Source of the DNA: Micromonospora echinospora
GTDB lineage: Bacteria; Actinomycetota; Actinomycetes; Mycobacteriales; Micromonosporaceae
Reading direction: 5' to 3'
DNA length: 64,000 nt
Assembly (NCBI RefSeq): GCF_900091495.1
Contig: NZ_LT607413.1
Span: 992,001-1,056,000 of the forward strand
The number at the start of each line of letters is the position of its first letter. The first letter of the stretch is position 1. Positions 24,645-33,432 of the stretch are shown here, piece after piece. Below the pieces are notes generated by a model. It did not search any database, had not been told where the DNA came from, and saw only the letters and a program-made list of their open reading frames with translations. The translations under genes were made by a program, and so were the position numbers.

Positions 24645-24717
24645 TGGAGCCGAGGGGACTCGAACCCCTGACCCCCACACTGCCAGTGTGGTGCGCTACC
24701 AGCTGCGCCACGGCCCC
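24645..24717 (-). tRNA. tRNA-Ala (anticodon GGC)
   Basis: 73 nt on the minus strand without encoded CCA. Acceptor GGGGCCG pairs with CGGCTCC plus discriminator A; D-arm GCGC..GCGC; anticodon stem CCACA/TGTGG with loop CTGGCAG, anticodon GGC; T-arm GGGGTTCGAGTCCCC. All four stems are intact. Confidence 0.95.
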
Positions 24718-24804
24718 TTGCCGGTGTCCCCGGTCGCCCGGGCACGGACGAAACTATACACACACCGGCGCGCATGGTCATCTCGCGGGGGTGCCCCCCG
24801 AGGG

Positions 24805-25404
24805 TCAGTTGAGCGACACGTCCGGCGGGAAGTGGGCCACGGCGGCCATCATCCCGCCCTGCCGGCGCAGCACCATCGGCCACAGGTCGTCGGGACGGTC
24901 GACGAAGGCGTCCCCCGGCAGGGCGTCCAGGACGAACCAGGAGCCCTCCTCGATCTCCTGTTCCAGCTGCCCGGCACCCCACCCGGAGTAGCCGGCGAAG
25001 ACCCGGATGCCGGAGACGTTCTCCCGCATCCGATCCGGGTCGACGGAGAGGTCGATCGTGCCCACCGCGCCGAGCACCTGGTGGAAACCCTTCAGCCGGC
25101 GGACCGGTTGACGCATCCGGGCCAGGCAGATCGCCGAGTCGGGTTGCACCGGACCGCCCTCGAAGAGCACCGCCGGATCCCGGGCCAGCGCGCTCCAGTC
25201 ACCGAGCACGTCGGAGACGGGCACCTCGGTGGCCCGGTTGAGCACCACACCCAGCGCCCCGCCGGGCTCGTGCGCGACCAGCAGCACGACGGTGCGGTCG
25301 AAGTTGGGATCCTTCAGAGCCGGGGTCGCGACCAGCAACTGCCCGGTCATCGACGCCATCGAACGACCGCCGATTGCCTGTCCCTCTCCCTGCATACCGC
25401 CCAT
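24805..25404 (-). CDS. YqgE/AlgH family (UPF0301) protein
   Basis: 199 residues from ATG 25404, or 196 from ATG 25395. Motifs: MTGQLLVATPALKDPNFDRT, VVLLVAHEPGGALGVVLNR, PVQPDSAICL, VFAGYSGWGAGQLEQEIEEG and PDDLWPMVLRRQGG. This is a soluble protein family of unsettled biochemical role, linked to alginate regulation in Pseudomonas but widespread outside it. A small frame (25408-25530) ends only three bases before the start, so the two may be co-translated. Downstream on this strand is the tRNA gene. Confidence 0.92.
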   Translation of the reverse strand: MGGMQGEGQAIGGRSMASMTGQLLVATPALKDPNFDRTVVLLVAHEPGGALGVVLNRATEVPVSDVLGDWSALARDPAVLFEGGPVQPDSAICLARMRQPVRRLKGFHQVLGAVGTIDLSVDPDRMRENVSGIRVFAGYSGWGAGQLEQEIEEGSWFVLDALPGDAFVDRPDDLWPMVLRRQGGMMAAVAHFPPDVSLN

Positions 25405-25407
25405 CCC

Positions 25408-25530
25408 CTAACCGCGTGCCGCGACGCGGTCACGCCACCTGCGAACCTCCTGCCAGGACGTCGCCGAGTGCACCGAATCGACCCGGTGCACCGGGAGCGT
25501 CCGTGTTCTCAACGCCATGCCTGGCACCAT
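25408..25530 (-). CDS. Possible small basic protein preceding yqgE
   Basis: A 40-codon frame from ATG 25530 (36 codons from ATG 25518) ending 3 bp before the YqgE start. The product reads MVPGMALRTRTLPVHR, then VDSVHSATSWQEVRRWRDRV and a short basic end. Third codon positions are about 80% G/C and the tight spacing suggests coupling, but there is no strong ribosome site and no recognised family. It could instead be a leader or chance frame. Confidence 0.4.
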   Translation of the reverse strand: MVPGMALRTRTLPVHRVDSVHSATSWQEVRRWRDRVAARG

Positions 25531-25596
25531 AGCCTGCACCTTGCACGGTGGCTAAGGTCTGACCGGCCGGTAGTGGAACGAGTTTGGGGAGAATCG

Positions 25597-26400
25597 ATGG
25601 ATCCTACGGCGGAGATTGCGGTCATCGGCGGATCGGGCCTCTACGCCCTCCTCGACAACGCTGTGGAACACCGGGTGGAGACGCCGTACGGGCCACCGTC
25701 GGACGCGATCACCGTCGCCGAGGTGGCCGGTCGGCCGGTGGCCTTCCTGCCCCGGCACGGACGCGACCACCGGCACCCGCCGCACCTGATCCCCTACCGG
25801 GCCAACCTGTGGGCGCTGCGGTCCCTCGGGGTACGCCGGGTGCTGGCGCCCTGCGCGGTCGGTGGGCTGCGACCGGAGCTGGGGCCGGGCACCTTCGTGG
25901 TGCCGGACCAGCTGATCGACCGGACCAGCGGCCGGACACAGACCTACTACGACCGGGGCGCGGTGCACGTCTCCTTCGCCGATCCGTACTGCCCCGCCGG
26001 GCGGCGCACGCTGCTCGACGCGGCGGCCGGCCGGGGGGTGGCGGCGGTCGACGGCGGCACGGTGGTGGTGGTCGAGGGGCCGCGTTTCTCCACCCGCGCC
26101 GAGTCCCGCTGGTTCACCGCGATCGGTGGCTCGGTGGTCAACATGACCGGGCACCCGGAGGCGGTCCTCGCCCGTGAGCTGGCGCTCTGCTACACCTCCA
26201 TCGCCCTGGTCACCGACCTGGACGCCGGGGTGGAGGGCGGCCACGCGGTGACCCACGAGGAGGTGTTCCGGGTCTTCGGAGAGAACACCGACCGGCTGCG
26301 GGGCATCCTGCTGGACGCGGTCGCCGCCCTTCCCGCCGAGCGGGAGTGCACGTGCGCCGCCGCGCTGGACGGCATCAAGCTGCCCTTCCCGCTGCCCTGA
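25597..26400 (+). CDS. mtnP: S-methyl-5'-thioadenosine phosphorylase
   Basis: 267 residues from ATG 25597 (GGGGAGAATCG upstream). Cleaves methylthioadenosine with phosphate to adenine and 5-methylthioribose-1-phosphate in methionine salvage. Family II purine phosphorylase motifs: AEIAVIGGSGLYALLD (phosphate loop), FLPRHGRDHRHPPHLIPYRA, VVVVEGPRFSTRAESRWF, VVNMTGHPEAVLARELALCY and ALVTDLDAGVEGGHAV. Soluble, normally trimeric. Some actinobacterial homologues also accept inosine or adenosine, which sequence alone does not exclude. Transcribed alone, divergent from yqgE. Confidence 0.93.
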   Translation: MDPTAEIAVIGGSGLYALLDNAVEHRVETPYGPPSDAITVAEVAGRPVAFLPRHGRDHRHPPHLIPYRANLWALRSLGVRRVLAPCAVGGLRPELGPGTFVVPDQLIDRTSGRTQTYYDRGAVHVSFADPYCPAGRRTLLDAAAGRGVAAVDGGTVVVVEGPRFSTRAESRWFTAIGGSVVNMTGHPEAVLARELALCYTSIALVTDLDAGVEGGHAVTHEEVFRVFGENTDRLRGILLDAVAALPAERECTCAAALDGIKLPFPLP

Positions 26401-26408
26401 CGAGGGTC

Positions 26409-26423
26409 GCCCCCGAGGGGGGC
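26409..26423 (+). terminator. Short GC hairpin after mtnP
   Basis: GCCCCC-GAG-GGGGGC, a 6-bp stem and 3-base loop 9 bp after the mtnP stop. Weak as a terminator without a T-run. Confidence 0.4.
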
Positions 26424-26531
26424 ATTGGCGGATTGCCGGAATATCCCCTCCTGCGTTGGTTAGATTCGTCCGGTCGGGGCAGCCCCGCAGGCCGCCCCGA
26501 CCACCGGACGAGGGCACGGGGGGCCGAGGCG

Positions 26532-28127
26532 ATGGCGACGGTCCGCGACACCAGCTACGAACTGCTCCGTGCCCTCGGCATGACCACCGTCTTCGGCAAC
26601 CCCGGATCCACCGAGCAACCCTTCCTCCAGGACTTCCCGGCGGACTTCCGGTACGTGCACGCCCTCCAGGAGGCGTCCGCGGTGGCGATGGCCGACGGGT
26701 ACGCCCAGGCCACCCGCCGGCCCGCGCACGTCAACCTGCACACCGCGCCGGGCACCGGCAACGGCATGGGCAACCTGGTCACCGCCTGGCACAACCGCAC
26801 CCCGCTGGTCGTCACCGCCGGCCAGCAGACCCGCCAGATGCTGCTGACCGAGCCGCGCCTGGCCAGCCCCCGGGCCGCCGAGCTGCCCCACCCGTACGTC
26901 AAGTGGAGTCACGAACCGGCCCGCCCGCAGGACATCCCGGCGGCGCTGATGCGGGCGTACGCCACGGCGGTGCAGCCCCCGGCCGGGCCGGTCTACCTCT
27001 CCCTGCCGCTGGACGACTGGCACCAGCCGGCGGACCCGCCACCGCAGGTGCGTACCGTGGCGACCCGCTTCGCGCCCGACCCGGACCGGCTGCGGGAGTT
27101 CGCCGGGGTCCTGGCCGGCAGCCGCGATCCGGTGCTGGTGCTCGGCGCGGCCGTGGACCGCGCGGACGGATGGTCCGCGGCGGTCGCCCTGGCCGAGCGC
27201 CTCGCCTGCCCGGTCTGGGCCGCTCCGGCCCCGGAACGGGCCGTCTTCCCCGAGGACCACCCCCAGTTCCGGGGGGTCCTCCCGTTCGCCATCGGTCCCC
27301 TCGCCGAACGGCTGCGCGGGCACGACACGGTGCTGGTGCTCGGCGCGCCGGTGTTCCGCTACTACCCCCACGTTCCGGGCGACCACCTGCCGCCGGGAGC
27401 CCGGCTGCTGCACGTCACCGACGATCCCGGGGAGGCGGCCCGCGCCCCGGTCGGGGACAGCCTGCTCGGCGACGCCCGCCTGGCCGCCGAGGCGCTGCAC
27501 GACCTGTTGCCCCCGGCCCGCCGGACGCCACCGCCGCCCCGTCCGGAGCCGCCGTCGCCGGAGACCGGGGTGCCGCTGAGCGCGGACGCGTTCTTCGCCA
27601 CGCTGGGCGGTCTCTGGCCCGCCGACGGGGTGCTCGTGCAGGAGTCACCGTCCAACCTGGCCGCGTTACGTCGGCACCTGCGGATCCGCCGACCGGCGTC
27701 GTACTTCACCATGGCCAGCGGCGGGTTGGGTTTCGGGTTGCCCGCCGCGGTGGGCATCGCGCTCGCCGAACGGGACACCGGGCGCGGCCGGCCGGTGGTG
27801 GCGGTGGTCGGGGACGGCTCCTTCCACTACTCCGTACAGGCCCTGTGGACCGCCGCGCAGTTGCGCCTGCCACTGGTCGTGCTGGTCCCGGTCAACCGCC
27901 AGTACGCCATCCTGAAGGCGTTCGCCGAGCACAAGCGGACCCCGGGCGTGCCCGGACTGGACCTGCCCGGACTGGACGTCGCCGCGATCGCGGGCGGCTA
28001 CGGCTGCGCCACGGCGGTGGCCGGCACCCCGGACGAGATCGCCACGGCGCTCGCCGCCGGCCTGCGCGCCGACCGCCCCACGGTCGTCCCGGTGCCGATC
28101 GACACCGAGGTGCCGCCGCTGCTCTGA
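26532..28127 (+). CDS. Benzoylformate decarboxylase-like ThDP enzyme
   Basis: 531 residues from ATG 26532. Characterised members decarboxylate benzoylformate to benzaldehyde. Three thiamin-diphosphate-enzyme domains are visible: N-terminal pyrimidine-binding (MTTVFGNPGSTEQPFLQDFP, VHALQEASAVAMADGYAQAT; the Glu of QEA activates the cofactor), central domain (about 190-320), and C-terminal pyrophosphate-binding domain with VVAVVGDGSFHYSVQALWTA and later VPVNRQYAILKAF, the GDG..N(R) metal motif. NLHTAPGTGNGMGNLVTAWH is characteristic of the BFD subgroup (active-site His region). No other mandelate-pathway gene is adjacent, so the physiological 2-keto acid is unknown. GAGGCGATGG gives a modest ribosome site. 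Confidence 0.87.
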   Translation: MATVRDTSYELLRALGMTTVFGNPGSTEQPFLQDFPADFRYVHALQEASAVAMADGYAQATRRPAHVNLHTAPGTGNGMGNLVTAWHNRTPLVVTAGQQTRQMLLTEPRLASPRAAELPHPYVKWSHEPARPQDIPAALMRAYATAVQPPAGPVYLSLPLDDWHQPADPPPQVRTVATRFAPDPDRLREFAGVLAGSRDPVLVLGAAVDRADGWSAAVALAERLACPVWAAPAPERAVFPEDHPQFRGVLPFAIGPLAERLRGHDTVLVLGAPVFRYYPHVPGDHLPPGARLLHVTDDPGEAARAPVGDSLLGDARLAAEALHDLLPPARRTPPPPRPEPPSPETGVPLSADAFFATLGGLWPADGVLVQESPSNLAALRRHLRIRRPASYFTMASGGLGFGLPAAVGIALAERDTGRGRPVVAVVGDGSFHYSVQALWTAAQLRLPLVVLVPVNRQYAILKAFAEHKRTPGVPGLDLPGLDVAAIAGGYGCATAVAGTPDEIATALAAGLRADRPTVVPVPIDTEVPPLL

Positions 28128-28191
28128 GCGTCCCCTGCCGAGGGGGCGGCCCGCGCCGGCCATGGGTCGCCGGCCACCCCCGGGCGGGCGG

Positions 28192-29127
28192 TCATCCGCC
28201 GAGCAGCGACACCGGCCCCCCGTTCACCACGTCCAGCACGGTACGGGTGCCGAGCGGCGCCTTGAGCGTCGCGCTGACCGGCTCCAGCTTCAACTGGTCC
28301 GTGCAGACCCCGGTGCTCCGGACCACCCCGGCACCGACCACCACCACGTCGTCGAACTCGGCGACCAGCGGCTCGATTCCGGTGTCGCAGGCCCCCACGC
28401 CGACCCGCCAGGTCAGCTCGGCGCCCTCGGCGGAGACGACGTTCTGGGCGGCGGCCAGTTCGGGGGCCGGCGTCCCGCTCGGTCCACCACCGTCCGGTAC
28501 GGCGGTGACCGCGCTGGGCGCCACGGCCACCCGGGCGACCGGTACGGCGAGTTCCTCGACGGTGAACAGCCAGGCCGGCACGGTGGCCTCACCCCGGCTG
28601 GTGCGCAGCTCGGCGGTGCCGAGCTTGACCCCGGTGACGGTCAGCGGCGCGCAGGACGCCACCGTGGAGGTGCCGGCGACCGGCCCGTCCGGGCCCGGCT
28701 CGACGGTCGGTCCGGGGACCTTCGGCCGGCCCTCGCACGGCGGCGGATCCCCCAGGTCCAGCTGCCGGTACGCCTCGGCGGCGCTGAGCAGCGGCACCTT
28801 CAGCGTGCCGTCCAGGAAGCGGACGGTGCCCTCCGCCGGGCGGGTCGTCGGGATCGGCACCTGCTCCCGGTACCAGCCGGCCTGGAAGGCCTGCTCGGTC
28901 TCCGGGGTGAACTTCGGATCACCGGCGAGGACGGTGGGGCTTTCCAACGGGATGTAGCTGGTCGTCCAGGCGGGGCCGGGCTGCCATGCCTCGGCCACCT
29001 CGGCGGCCCGCCGCTGGAACGAGTCCCAGCGGTCCTCCGGTTCGGCCGGCGTGGCCCCGTTCTGGGCGCAGCCGGTCAGGGCCAGCATGATCGGCAGGCC
29101 CAGCAGCAGAGTCACTCGTCGACGCAT
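28192..29127 (-). CDS. Lipoprotein of unknown function
   Basis: 311 residues from ATG 29127. Signal peptide RRVTLLLGLPIMLALTGC with lipobox LTGC, so exported and lipid-anchored. The mature part begins with a conserved-looking DRWDSFQRRAAEVAEAWQPG and is otherwise beta-rich, with Cys pairs (CEGRPKVPG, ASCAPLTVTG, GACDTGIEPL, GVCTDQLKLE) that may form disulphides. No family recognised. The tmRNA gene lies 121 bp upstream on the same strand; on the other side a convergent gene ends at 28127. Confidence 0.75.
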   Translation of the reverse strand: MRRRVTLLLGLPIMLALTGCAQNGATPAEPEDRWDSFQRRAAEVAEAWQPGPAWTTSYIPLESPTVLAGDPKFTPETEQAFQAGWYREQVPIPTTRPAEGTVRFLDGTLKVPLLSAAEAYRQLDLGDPPPCEGRPKVPGPTVEPGPDGPVAGTSTVASCAPLTVTGVKLGTAELRTSRGEATVPAWLFTVEELAVPVARVAVAPSAVTAVPDGGGPSGTPAPELAAAQNVVSAEGAELTWRVGVGACDTGIEPLVAEFDDVVVVGAGVVRSTGVCTDQLKLEPVSATLKAPLGTRTVLDVVNGGPVSLLGG

Positions 29128-29247
29128 GCCGGTTCGACGTGCGCCGAGGCGCTCCCGGTTCCCACCGACCGCGATGTGCCGACGACTCCCCGCAGACGGC
29201 GATGCGCCCCGGTCCACTGGTGGGACCGGGGCGCATCACGGTGTCGG

Positions 29248-29620
29248 TGGAGGTGCCGGGAATCGAACCCGGGTCCTTCGCCGCCTTGTCAGGGCTTCTC
29301 CGAGCGCAGCTCGCTATGCCTCTACTCGGCCCCTCCGATCACGCGAGCGAGTCGGTGTGACGGGCCCAGTCGCTGATTCATCTCGCCGCACGGACCCCGC
29401 GACCGGGTCCGATTGGCCAGCCTCCTAGCTGATGCCGGCTAACTGGGTCGAAGGCGCTCCCAGGCCGACAGACTTGCTACTCGCCTCAGGCGGCGAGAGC
29501 GAAGTCAGCGCGATTGTTCTTGGCGCTTATTGGTTTCCGACGACCGATTCACGAGACGACGTCGGCTTCCTCGGCTCGCTTCCCCTGACGCCACGCACGA
29601 AGTCGAAACCAGTCACCCCC
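29248..29620 (-). ncRNA. ssrA: tmRNA
   Basis: About 373 nt, minus strand. The 5' end GGGGGTG pairs with the 3' CACCTCC to form the tRNA-like acceptor, followed by the typical GGTTTCGACTTCG start; the 3' part has the T-arm GGGTTCGATTCCC. The tag frame reads AKNNRADFALAA then TGA (complement of 29486-29524), ending in the ALAA degron recognised by ClpXP/other proteases. CCA is not encoded. Rescues stalled ribosomes with SmpB, whose gene lies 105 bp upstream on the same strand. Confidence 0.95.
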
Positions 29621-29725
29621 TCGAGTGGCTGCCCCTGTCGGCAGCTCCACCAAGCCTAACGCCTCCCGCAACGGGTTTCATCCCGAGCCCCACCCCGCGC
29701 CGGCGGACCGGACAAACGGGATGAA

Positions 29726-30205
29726 TCACTCAGCCATCCCCTTACCACGCCGGCCCATCGCCCGGTTGATCTCCCGGTCCGCGTCCCGCTTGGCCAGGTC
29801 CTGGCGCTTGTCGTACGCCTTCTTGCCCTTGGCCAGCCCGATCTCGACCTTGGCCCAGCCGTCGGAGAAGTAGACCTGCAACGGCACCAGGGTCAGTCCG
29901 CCCTCCCGGCTCTTGCCGATCAGCCGGTCGATCTCCAGGCGCTTGAGCAGCAGCTTCCGGGTCCGCCGAGGCTCGTGGTTGGTCCACGTGCCCTGGACGT
30001 ACTCGGGAATGTGCATGCCGTGCAGGAAGAGCTCGCCGTCACGCTCCTGGGCGAACGCGTCCACCAGGGACGCCCGCCCCGCGCGCAGCGACTTCACCTC
30101 GGTGCCGGTCAGCGCCATCCCCGCCTCGTACGTGTCGAGGATGCTGTAGTCGTGCCGGGCCCGGCGGTTGGAGGCGACGACCTTCCGCCCCTTCTCCCGT
30201 GGCAT
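29726..30205 (-). CDS. smpB: SsrA-binding protein SmpB
   Basis: 159 residues, full length. Binds the tRNA-like end of tmRNA and takes it to stalled ribosomes. Motifs: [70 protein letters not shown] and the basic C-terminal tail [20 protein letters not shown]. Gene order ftsE-ftsX-smpB-ssrA is standard for actinobacteria. A strong hairpin (30265-30306) separates it from ftsX, so it probably has its own promoter. Confidence 0.97.
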   Translation of the reverse strand: MPREKGRKVVASNRRARHDYSILDTYEAGMALTGTEVKSLRAGRASLVDAFAQERDGELFLHGMHIPEYVQGTWTNHEPRRTRKLLLKRLEIDRLIGKSREGGLTLVPLQVYFSDGWAKVEIGLAKGKKAYDKRQDLAKRDADREINRAMGRRGKGMAE

Positions 30206-30264
30206 CGGCCCACACCCCTTTCGTGATCGACCCGGCGGACAGCCCGCATGCTACCTGAACGGAA

Positions 30265-30306
30265 AGGACCCTCCGGCACCATTTGTTCCCGGTGCCGGAG
30301 GGTCCT
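30265..30306 (-). terminator. Strong stem-loop after ftsX
   Basis: A perfect 16-bp inverted repeat (AGGACCCTCCGGCACC and its complement) with a 10-base loop lies 30 bp past the ftsX stop on the minus strand, before smpB. Very likely the ftsEX transcription terminator. Confidence 0.88.
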
Positions 30307-30335
30307 CATCGCCCGGAGGTGACCCGCAGGAGTGA

Positions 30336-31211
30336 CTAGACCCGCAGGTAGAAGCGGAGCGTGACCCAGGCGGTGACCGCGCTGACCAGGCCGCCCACGC
30401 CGGCCATCAGCGGGAACATGATCAGGATGTCGCCCCAACTGACCGGGGAGAGCAGGCCCTGGAGGGACTGCAACGACCCGTCGAAGAGGAACTGTTTGGC
30501 GCCGACCAGGGCGAGCAGGCCGAGTAGTGAGCCGATCAGACCGGCGACCACGGCCTCCAGCACGAACGGCGCCTGGATGAACCAGTTGGAGGCACCGACC
30601 AGCTTCATGACCGCGACCTCACGCCGCTTGCTGTACGCGGCGACCTGGATCGTGTTGGCGACCAGGAGCAGGGCCGCGATGGCCATCACGGCGGCGGCGG
30701 CGAGCGCGATGTTCTGGATCGCGGTCAGGATGTTGAAGATCTTGTCGAGCAGTGCGCTCTGGTCGACGATCTCGTCGACCGCCGCGTCGTCCTTGTACTG
30801 GTCGTAGATCGACCGGTACTCCTGCGGATTGGTCAGCTTGAGCCGGAACGACTCGGGCAGCACGTCCGCCTGGACGGCGCCGACCAGGTCCGGTGCGTCC
30901 TGGAACATCTGCTGGAAGCGCTGGTACGCCTCGTCCTTGTCGACGTAGACGACGTCCTCGACCAACGGGTCGCCGTCCAGCTTGACCTGGAGCGCGTCAC
31001 GCGCCTCGGCGGGGACGTCGGTCTTGAGGAAGATCGACACCTCGATGTTCTCGTAGTAGAGCTCCTTCATGTCGGAGACCTGGCGGTACATCAGACCGCT
31101 GGCGCCGAGCATGGTCAGGGACACCGCCATCGTGATGATCATGGCAATGGTCATGGTCACGTTGCGCCACAGTCCGACCAGCACCTCGGACAGGACGTAT
31201 TTAACGCGCAT
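30336..31211 (-). CDS. ftsX: Cell division protein FtsX
   Basis: 291 residues. Membrane partner of FtsE; the complex activates peptidoglycan hydrolases (RipC-type in actinobacteria) at the septum. First membrane helix (MTIAMIITMAVSLTMLGASG), an extracellular domain of about 110 residues (YENIEVSIFLKTDVPAEARD to QYKDDAAVDEIVDQSALLDK), then three C-terminal helices with the FtsX/MacB-type AAYSKRREVAVMKLVGASNW motif. Starts ATG 31211, 110 bp after ftsE. Confidence 0.96.
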   Translation of the reverse strand: MRVKYVLSEVLVGLWRNVTMTIAMIITMAVSLTMLGASGLMYRQVSDMKELYYENIEVSIFLKTDVPAEARDALQVKLDGDPLVEDVVYVDKDEAYQRFQQMFQDAPDLVGAVQADVLPESFRLKLTNPQEYRSIYDQYKDDAAVDEIVDQSALLDKIFNILTAIQNIALAAAAVMAIAALLLVANTIQVAAYSKRREVAVMKLVGASNWFIQAPFVLEAVVAGLIGSLLGLLALVGAKQFLFDGSLQSLQGLLSPVSWGDILIMFPLMAGVGGLVSAVTAWVTLRFYLRV

Positions 31212-31320
31212 CGGGTATTCCTCCGGGTCTCCGGCAAGTGTTCGTCGTCAGATCGGGCCGCAGGGCCCCGTACCGGGGCGGCGAGCCGCAGGCCCGCCTG
31301 GGGGCGGCGGGCCGGCAGGC

Positions 31321-32001
31321 TCAGCCGTAGACGCCGCGGGCCTGGTCCCGCACGATGCGCCCGCTCTCGATCTCGACGACCCGGCGGCGCATCTGGTTGA
31401 CGATGTTGGAGTCGTGCGTGACCATCACGACCGTGGTGCCGGTGCGGTTGATCCGGTCCAGCAGGCGCATGATCTCGATGGAGGTGTCCGGGTCGAGGTT
31501 TCCGGTCGGCTCGTCCGCCAGCAGGATCAGCGGCCGGTTCACGAACGCCCGGGCCACCGCCACCCGCTGCTGCTCACCACCGGAGAGCTCGTGCGGGTAC
31601 CGGTGCTCCTTGCCACCGAGGCCGACCAGTTCCAGCACCTCGGGCACGACCCGGCGGGCGACCGCCTTGGTCTTGCCGATCACCTCGAGGGCGAACGCCA
31701 CGTTCTCGTACGCCGTGCGGTTGGGCAGCAACCGGAAGTCCTGGAACACACAGCCGATGGAGCGCCGGAACTGGGGCCGCTTCCAGGACCGCATCGACGT
31801 GACGTCCTTGCTGTTCACGATGACCCGCCCCTTGTTCGGGCTGACCTCGTGCAGCAGAAGCTTGATGATGGTGGACTTGCCGGAGCCGGAAGGGCCGATG
31901 AAGAAGACGAACTCGCCCTTCTCGATCGAGACCGACACGTTGTCGAGCGACGGGCGGGACGCCTTCGGGTACGTCTTCGTCACTTGCTCAAGCTGAATCA
32001 C
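31321..32001 (-). CDS. ftsE: Cell division ATP-binding protein FtsE
   Basis: 226 residues from GTG 32001. ABC ATPase with Walker [10 protein letters not shown] (36-44), signature [20 protein letters not shown], Walker [14 protein letters not shown] and H-loop [10 protein letters not shown]. Hydrolysis is transmitted through FtsX to wall hydrolases. A GC-rich stem-loop (32028-32052) and three spaced ATCGAT sites lie between prfB and this start. Confidence 0.97.
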   Translation of the reverse strand: MIQLEQVTKTYPKASRPSLDNVSVSIEKGEFVFFIGPSGSGKSTIIKLLLHEVSPNKGRVIVNSKDVTSMRSWKRPQFRRSIGCVFQDFRLLPNRTAYENVAFALEVIGKTKAVARRVVPEVLELVGLGGKEHRYPHELSGGEQQRVAVARAFVNRPLILLADEPTGNLDPDTSIEIMRLLDRINRTGTTVVMVTHDSNIVNQMRRRVVEIESGRIVRDQARGVYG

Positions 32002-32027
32002 GGAGAGGGAGTCTACGCCGTGTGACG

Positions 32028-32052
32028 GGCGGGGCGTTCCCCACGCCCCGCC
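32028..32052. terminator. Stem-loop in the prfB-ftsE intergenic region
   Basis: GGCGGGGCGT / ACGCCCCGCC, 10-bp perfect stem and 5-base loop, centred about 40 bp before the ftsE start. It may terminate prfB transcripts or act as a 5' leader structure of ftsE; the sequence does not decide. Confidence 0.55.
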
Positions 32053-32067
32053 GACACGTCCGGAGTC

Positions 32068-32121
32068 ATCGATTTAGTAGGTTACGCGACAATCGATCAA
32101 CGCGCTGCGCCCGGAATCGAT
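32068..32121. repeat. Three ATCGAT palindromes spaced exactly 24 bp
   Basis: ATCGAT occurs at 32068, 32092 and 32116, each 24 bp apart, in the gap between prfB and ftsE (the last touches the prfB stop). The flanks of the second and third are also similar (AATCGATCA-CGC). Spacing close to two helical turns suggests protein binding on one DNA face. Confidence 0.6.
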
Positions 32122-33251
32122 CACGCACCGTCAGCGGCGAGCTGCTGCTGCTTCCGCCACCGGACCCCCGCCTCGATGAAGGCGTCCAGCTCACCGTCGA
32201 AGACCGAGGTCGGGTTGCCCGTCTCGTGCTCGGTACGCAGATCCTTCACCATCTGATACGGGTGCAGGACGTACGAGCGCATCTGGTCGCCCCACGAGCC
32301 GGCGGCGTCGGTCTTCAGCCCCTCCATCTTGGCCTGCTCCTCCTGACGCTTGCGCTCCAGCAGCCGGGCCTGGAGCACCCGCATCGCGGACGCCTTGTTC
32401 TGGAGCTGGGACTTCTCGTTCTGGCAGGTGACCACGATGCCGGTCGGGATGTGGGTGATCCGGACCGCCGAGTCGGTGGTGTTGACGCTCTGGCCGCCCG
32501 GCCCGGAGGACCGGTAGACGTCGATCCGCATCTCGTTCTCGGGGATGTCGATGTGGTCGGTCTGCTCCACCACCGGCAGCACCTCGACCCCGGCGAAGCT
32601 GGTCTGCCGCCGCCCCTGGTTGTCGAAGGGGCTGATCCGGACCAGCCGGTGGGTGCCGGACTCGACGCTGAGGGTGCCGAACGCGTACGGGACCTTCACC
32701 GCGAAGGTCGCCGACTTCAGCCCGGCCTCCTCCGCGTACGAGGTCTCGTAGACCTCGGTCGGGTAGCCGTGCCGCTCGGCCCAGCGCAGGTACATCCGCA
32801 GCAGCATCTCGGCGAAGTCCGCCGCGTCCACGCCGCCGGCCCCGGCCCGGATCGCCACCAGCGCCTCCCGGGAGTCGTACTCCCCGGAGAGCAGGGTGCG
32901 GACCTCCATCTCCTGGATGGCCTTGCCCAGCCCGGCGATCTCGGTCTCCACCTCACCGAGCACACCCGAGTCCGACTCGGCCTCGGCCAGCTCCAGCAGG
33001 ACACGGGCGTCGTCGAGCCGGGACCGCAGGCTGCCCAGCTTGCTGATCTCGCCGTTGACGTACGACAGCTGCGAGGTCACCTGCTGGGCGCGGGCCTGGT
33101 CGTCCCACAGGTCCGGCGCGGAGGCCGCCTGCTCGAGCCGGGCCTTGTCCTCGTGCAGCCGGTCGAGGTTGAGGACGGCCTCGATGTTGCGCAGGGTCGC
33201 GTCGAGTTCCTTGAGCTGTTCGGCGTAATCGGCAGCGGTCACGACAGCCAA
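32121..33251 (-). CDS. prfB: Peptide chain release factor 2
   Basis: 376 residues. Reads UGA and UAA stops and triggers peptide release. The SPF tripeptide anticodon (207-209, [15 protein letters not shown]) marks RF2 rather than RF1, and the catalytic [18 protein letters not shown] has GGQ at 252-254. The N-terminal coiled-coil domain is complete. The frame is continuous, with no in-frame stop or programmed +1 frameshift near codon 25, unlike the enterobacterial gene. Confidence 0.97.
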   Translation of the reverse strand: MAVVTAADYAEQLKELDATLRNIEAVLNLDRLHEDKARLEQAASAPDLWDDQARAQQVTSQLSYVNGEISKLGSLRSRLDDARVLLELAEAESDSGVLGEVETEIAGLGKAIQEMEVRTLLSGEYDSREALVAIRAGAGGVDAADFAEMLLRMYLRWAERHGYPTEVYETSYAEEAGLKSATFAVKVPYAFGTLSVESGTHRLVRISPFDNQGRRQTSFAGVEVLPVVEQTDHIDIPENEMRIDVYRSSGPGGQSVNTTDSAVRITHIPTGIVVTCQNEKSQLQNKASAMRVLQARLLERKRQEEQAKMEGLKTDAAGSWGDQMRSYVLHPYQMVKDLRTEHETGNPTSVFDGELDAFIEAGVRWRKQQQLAADGA

Positions 33252-33432
33252 GCGTACCGGCGGGAGCAGGCGACGGGCCGGCGAGCCCCGCCGTCGGAGC
33301 GGAAAGCTGCCCGGCGAGGGGCGCGGCGGGCGTCGCCGGCCCCCGATCCGGGTGCCTGGTGGCGTCGTGCGGGTGGTCAGCGGGCTGGTACGGCCCCACG
33401 GTCCGCGGGCGGGCCCGGCGGCGGATCGGCGC

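Noticed and set aside
24466..24711. Upstream part of the open frame that crosses the tRNA gene
   Set aside because: Its first codons are the tRNA-Ala sequence and terminator; only the last 86 codons look protein-derived.
26456..28957. 833-codon plus-strand open frame
   Set aside because: Overlaps the benzoylformate-decarboxylase-like gene in another frame, then runs antisense to the lipoprotein gene; composition not protein-like.
32121..33251. Programmed frameshift in prfB
   Set aside because: The frame is continuous from the start, with no internal stop near codon 25.
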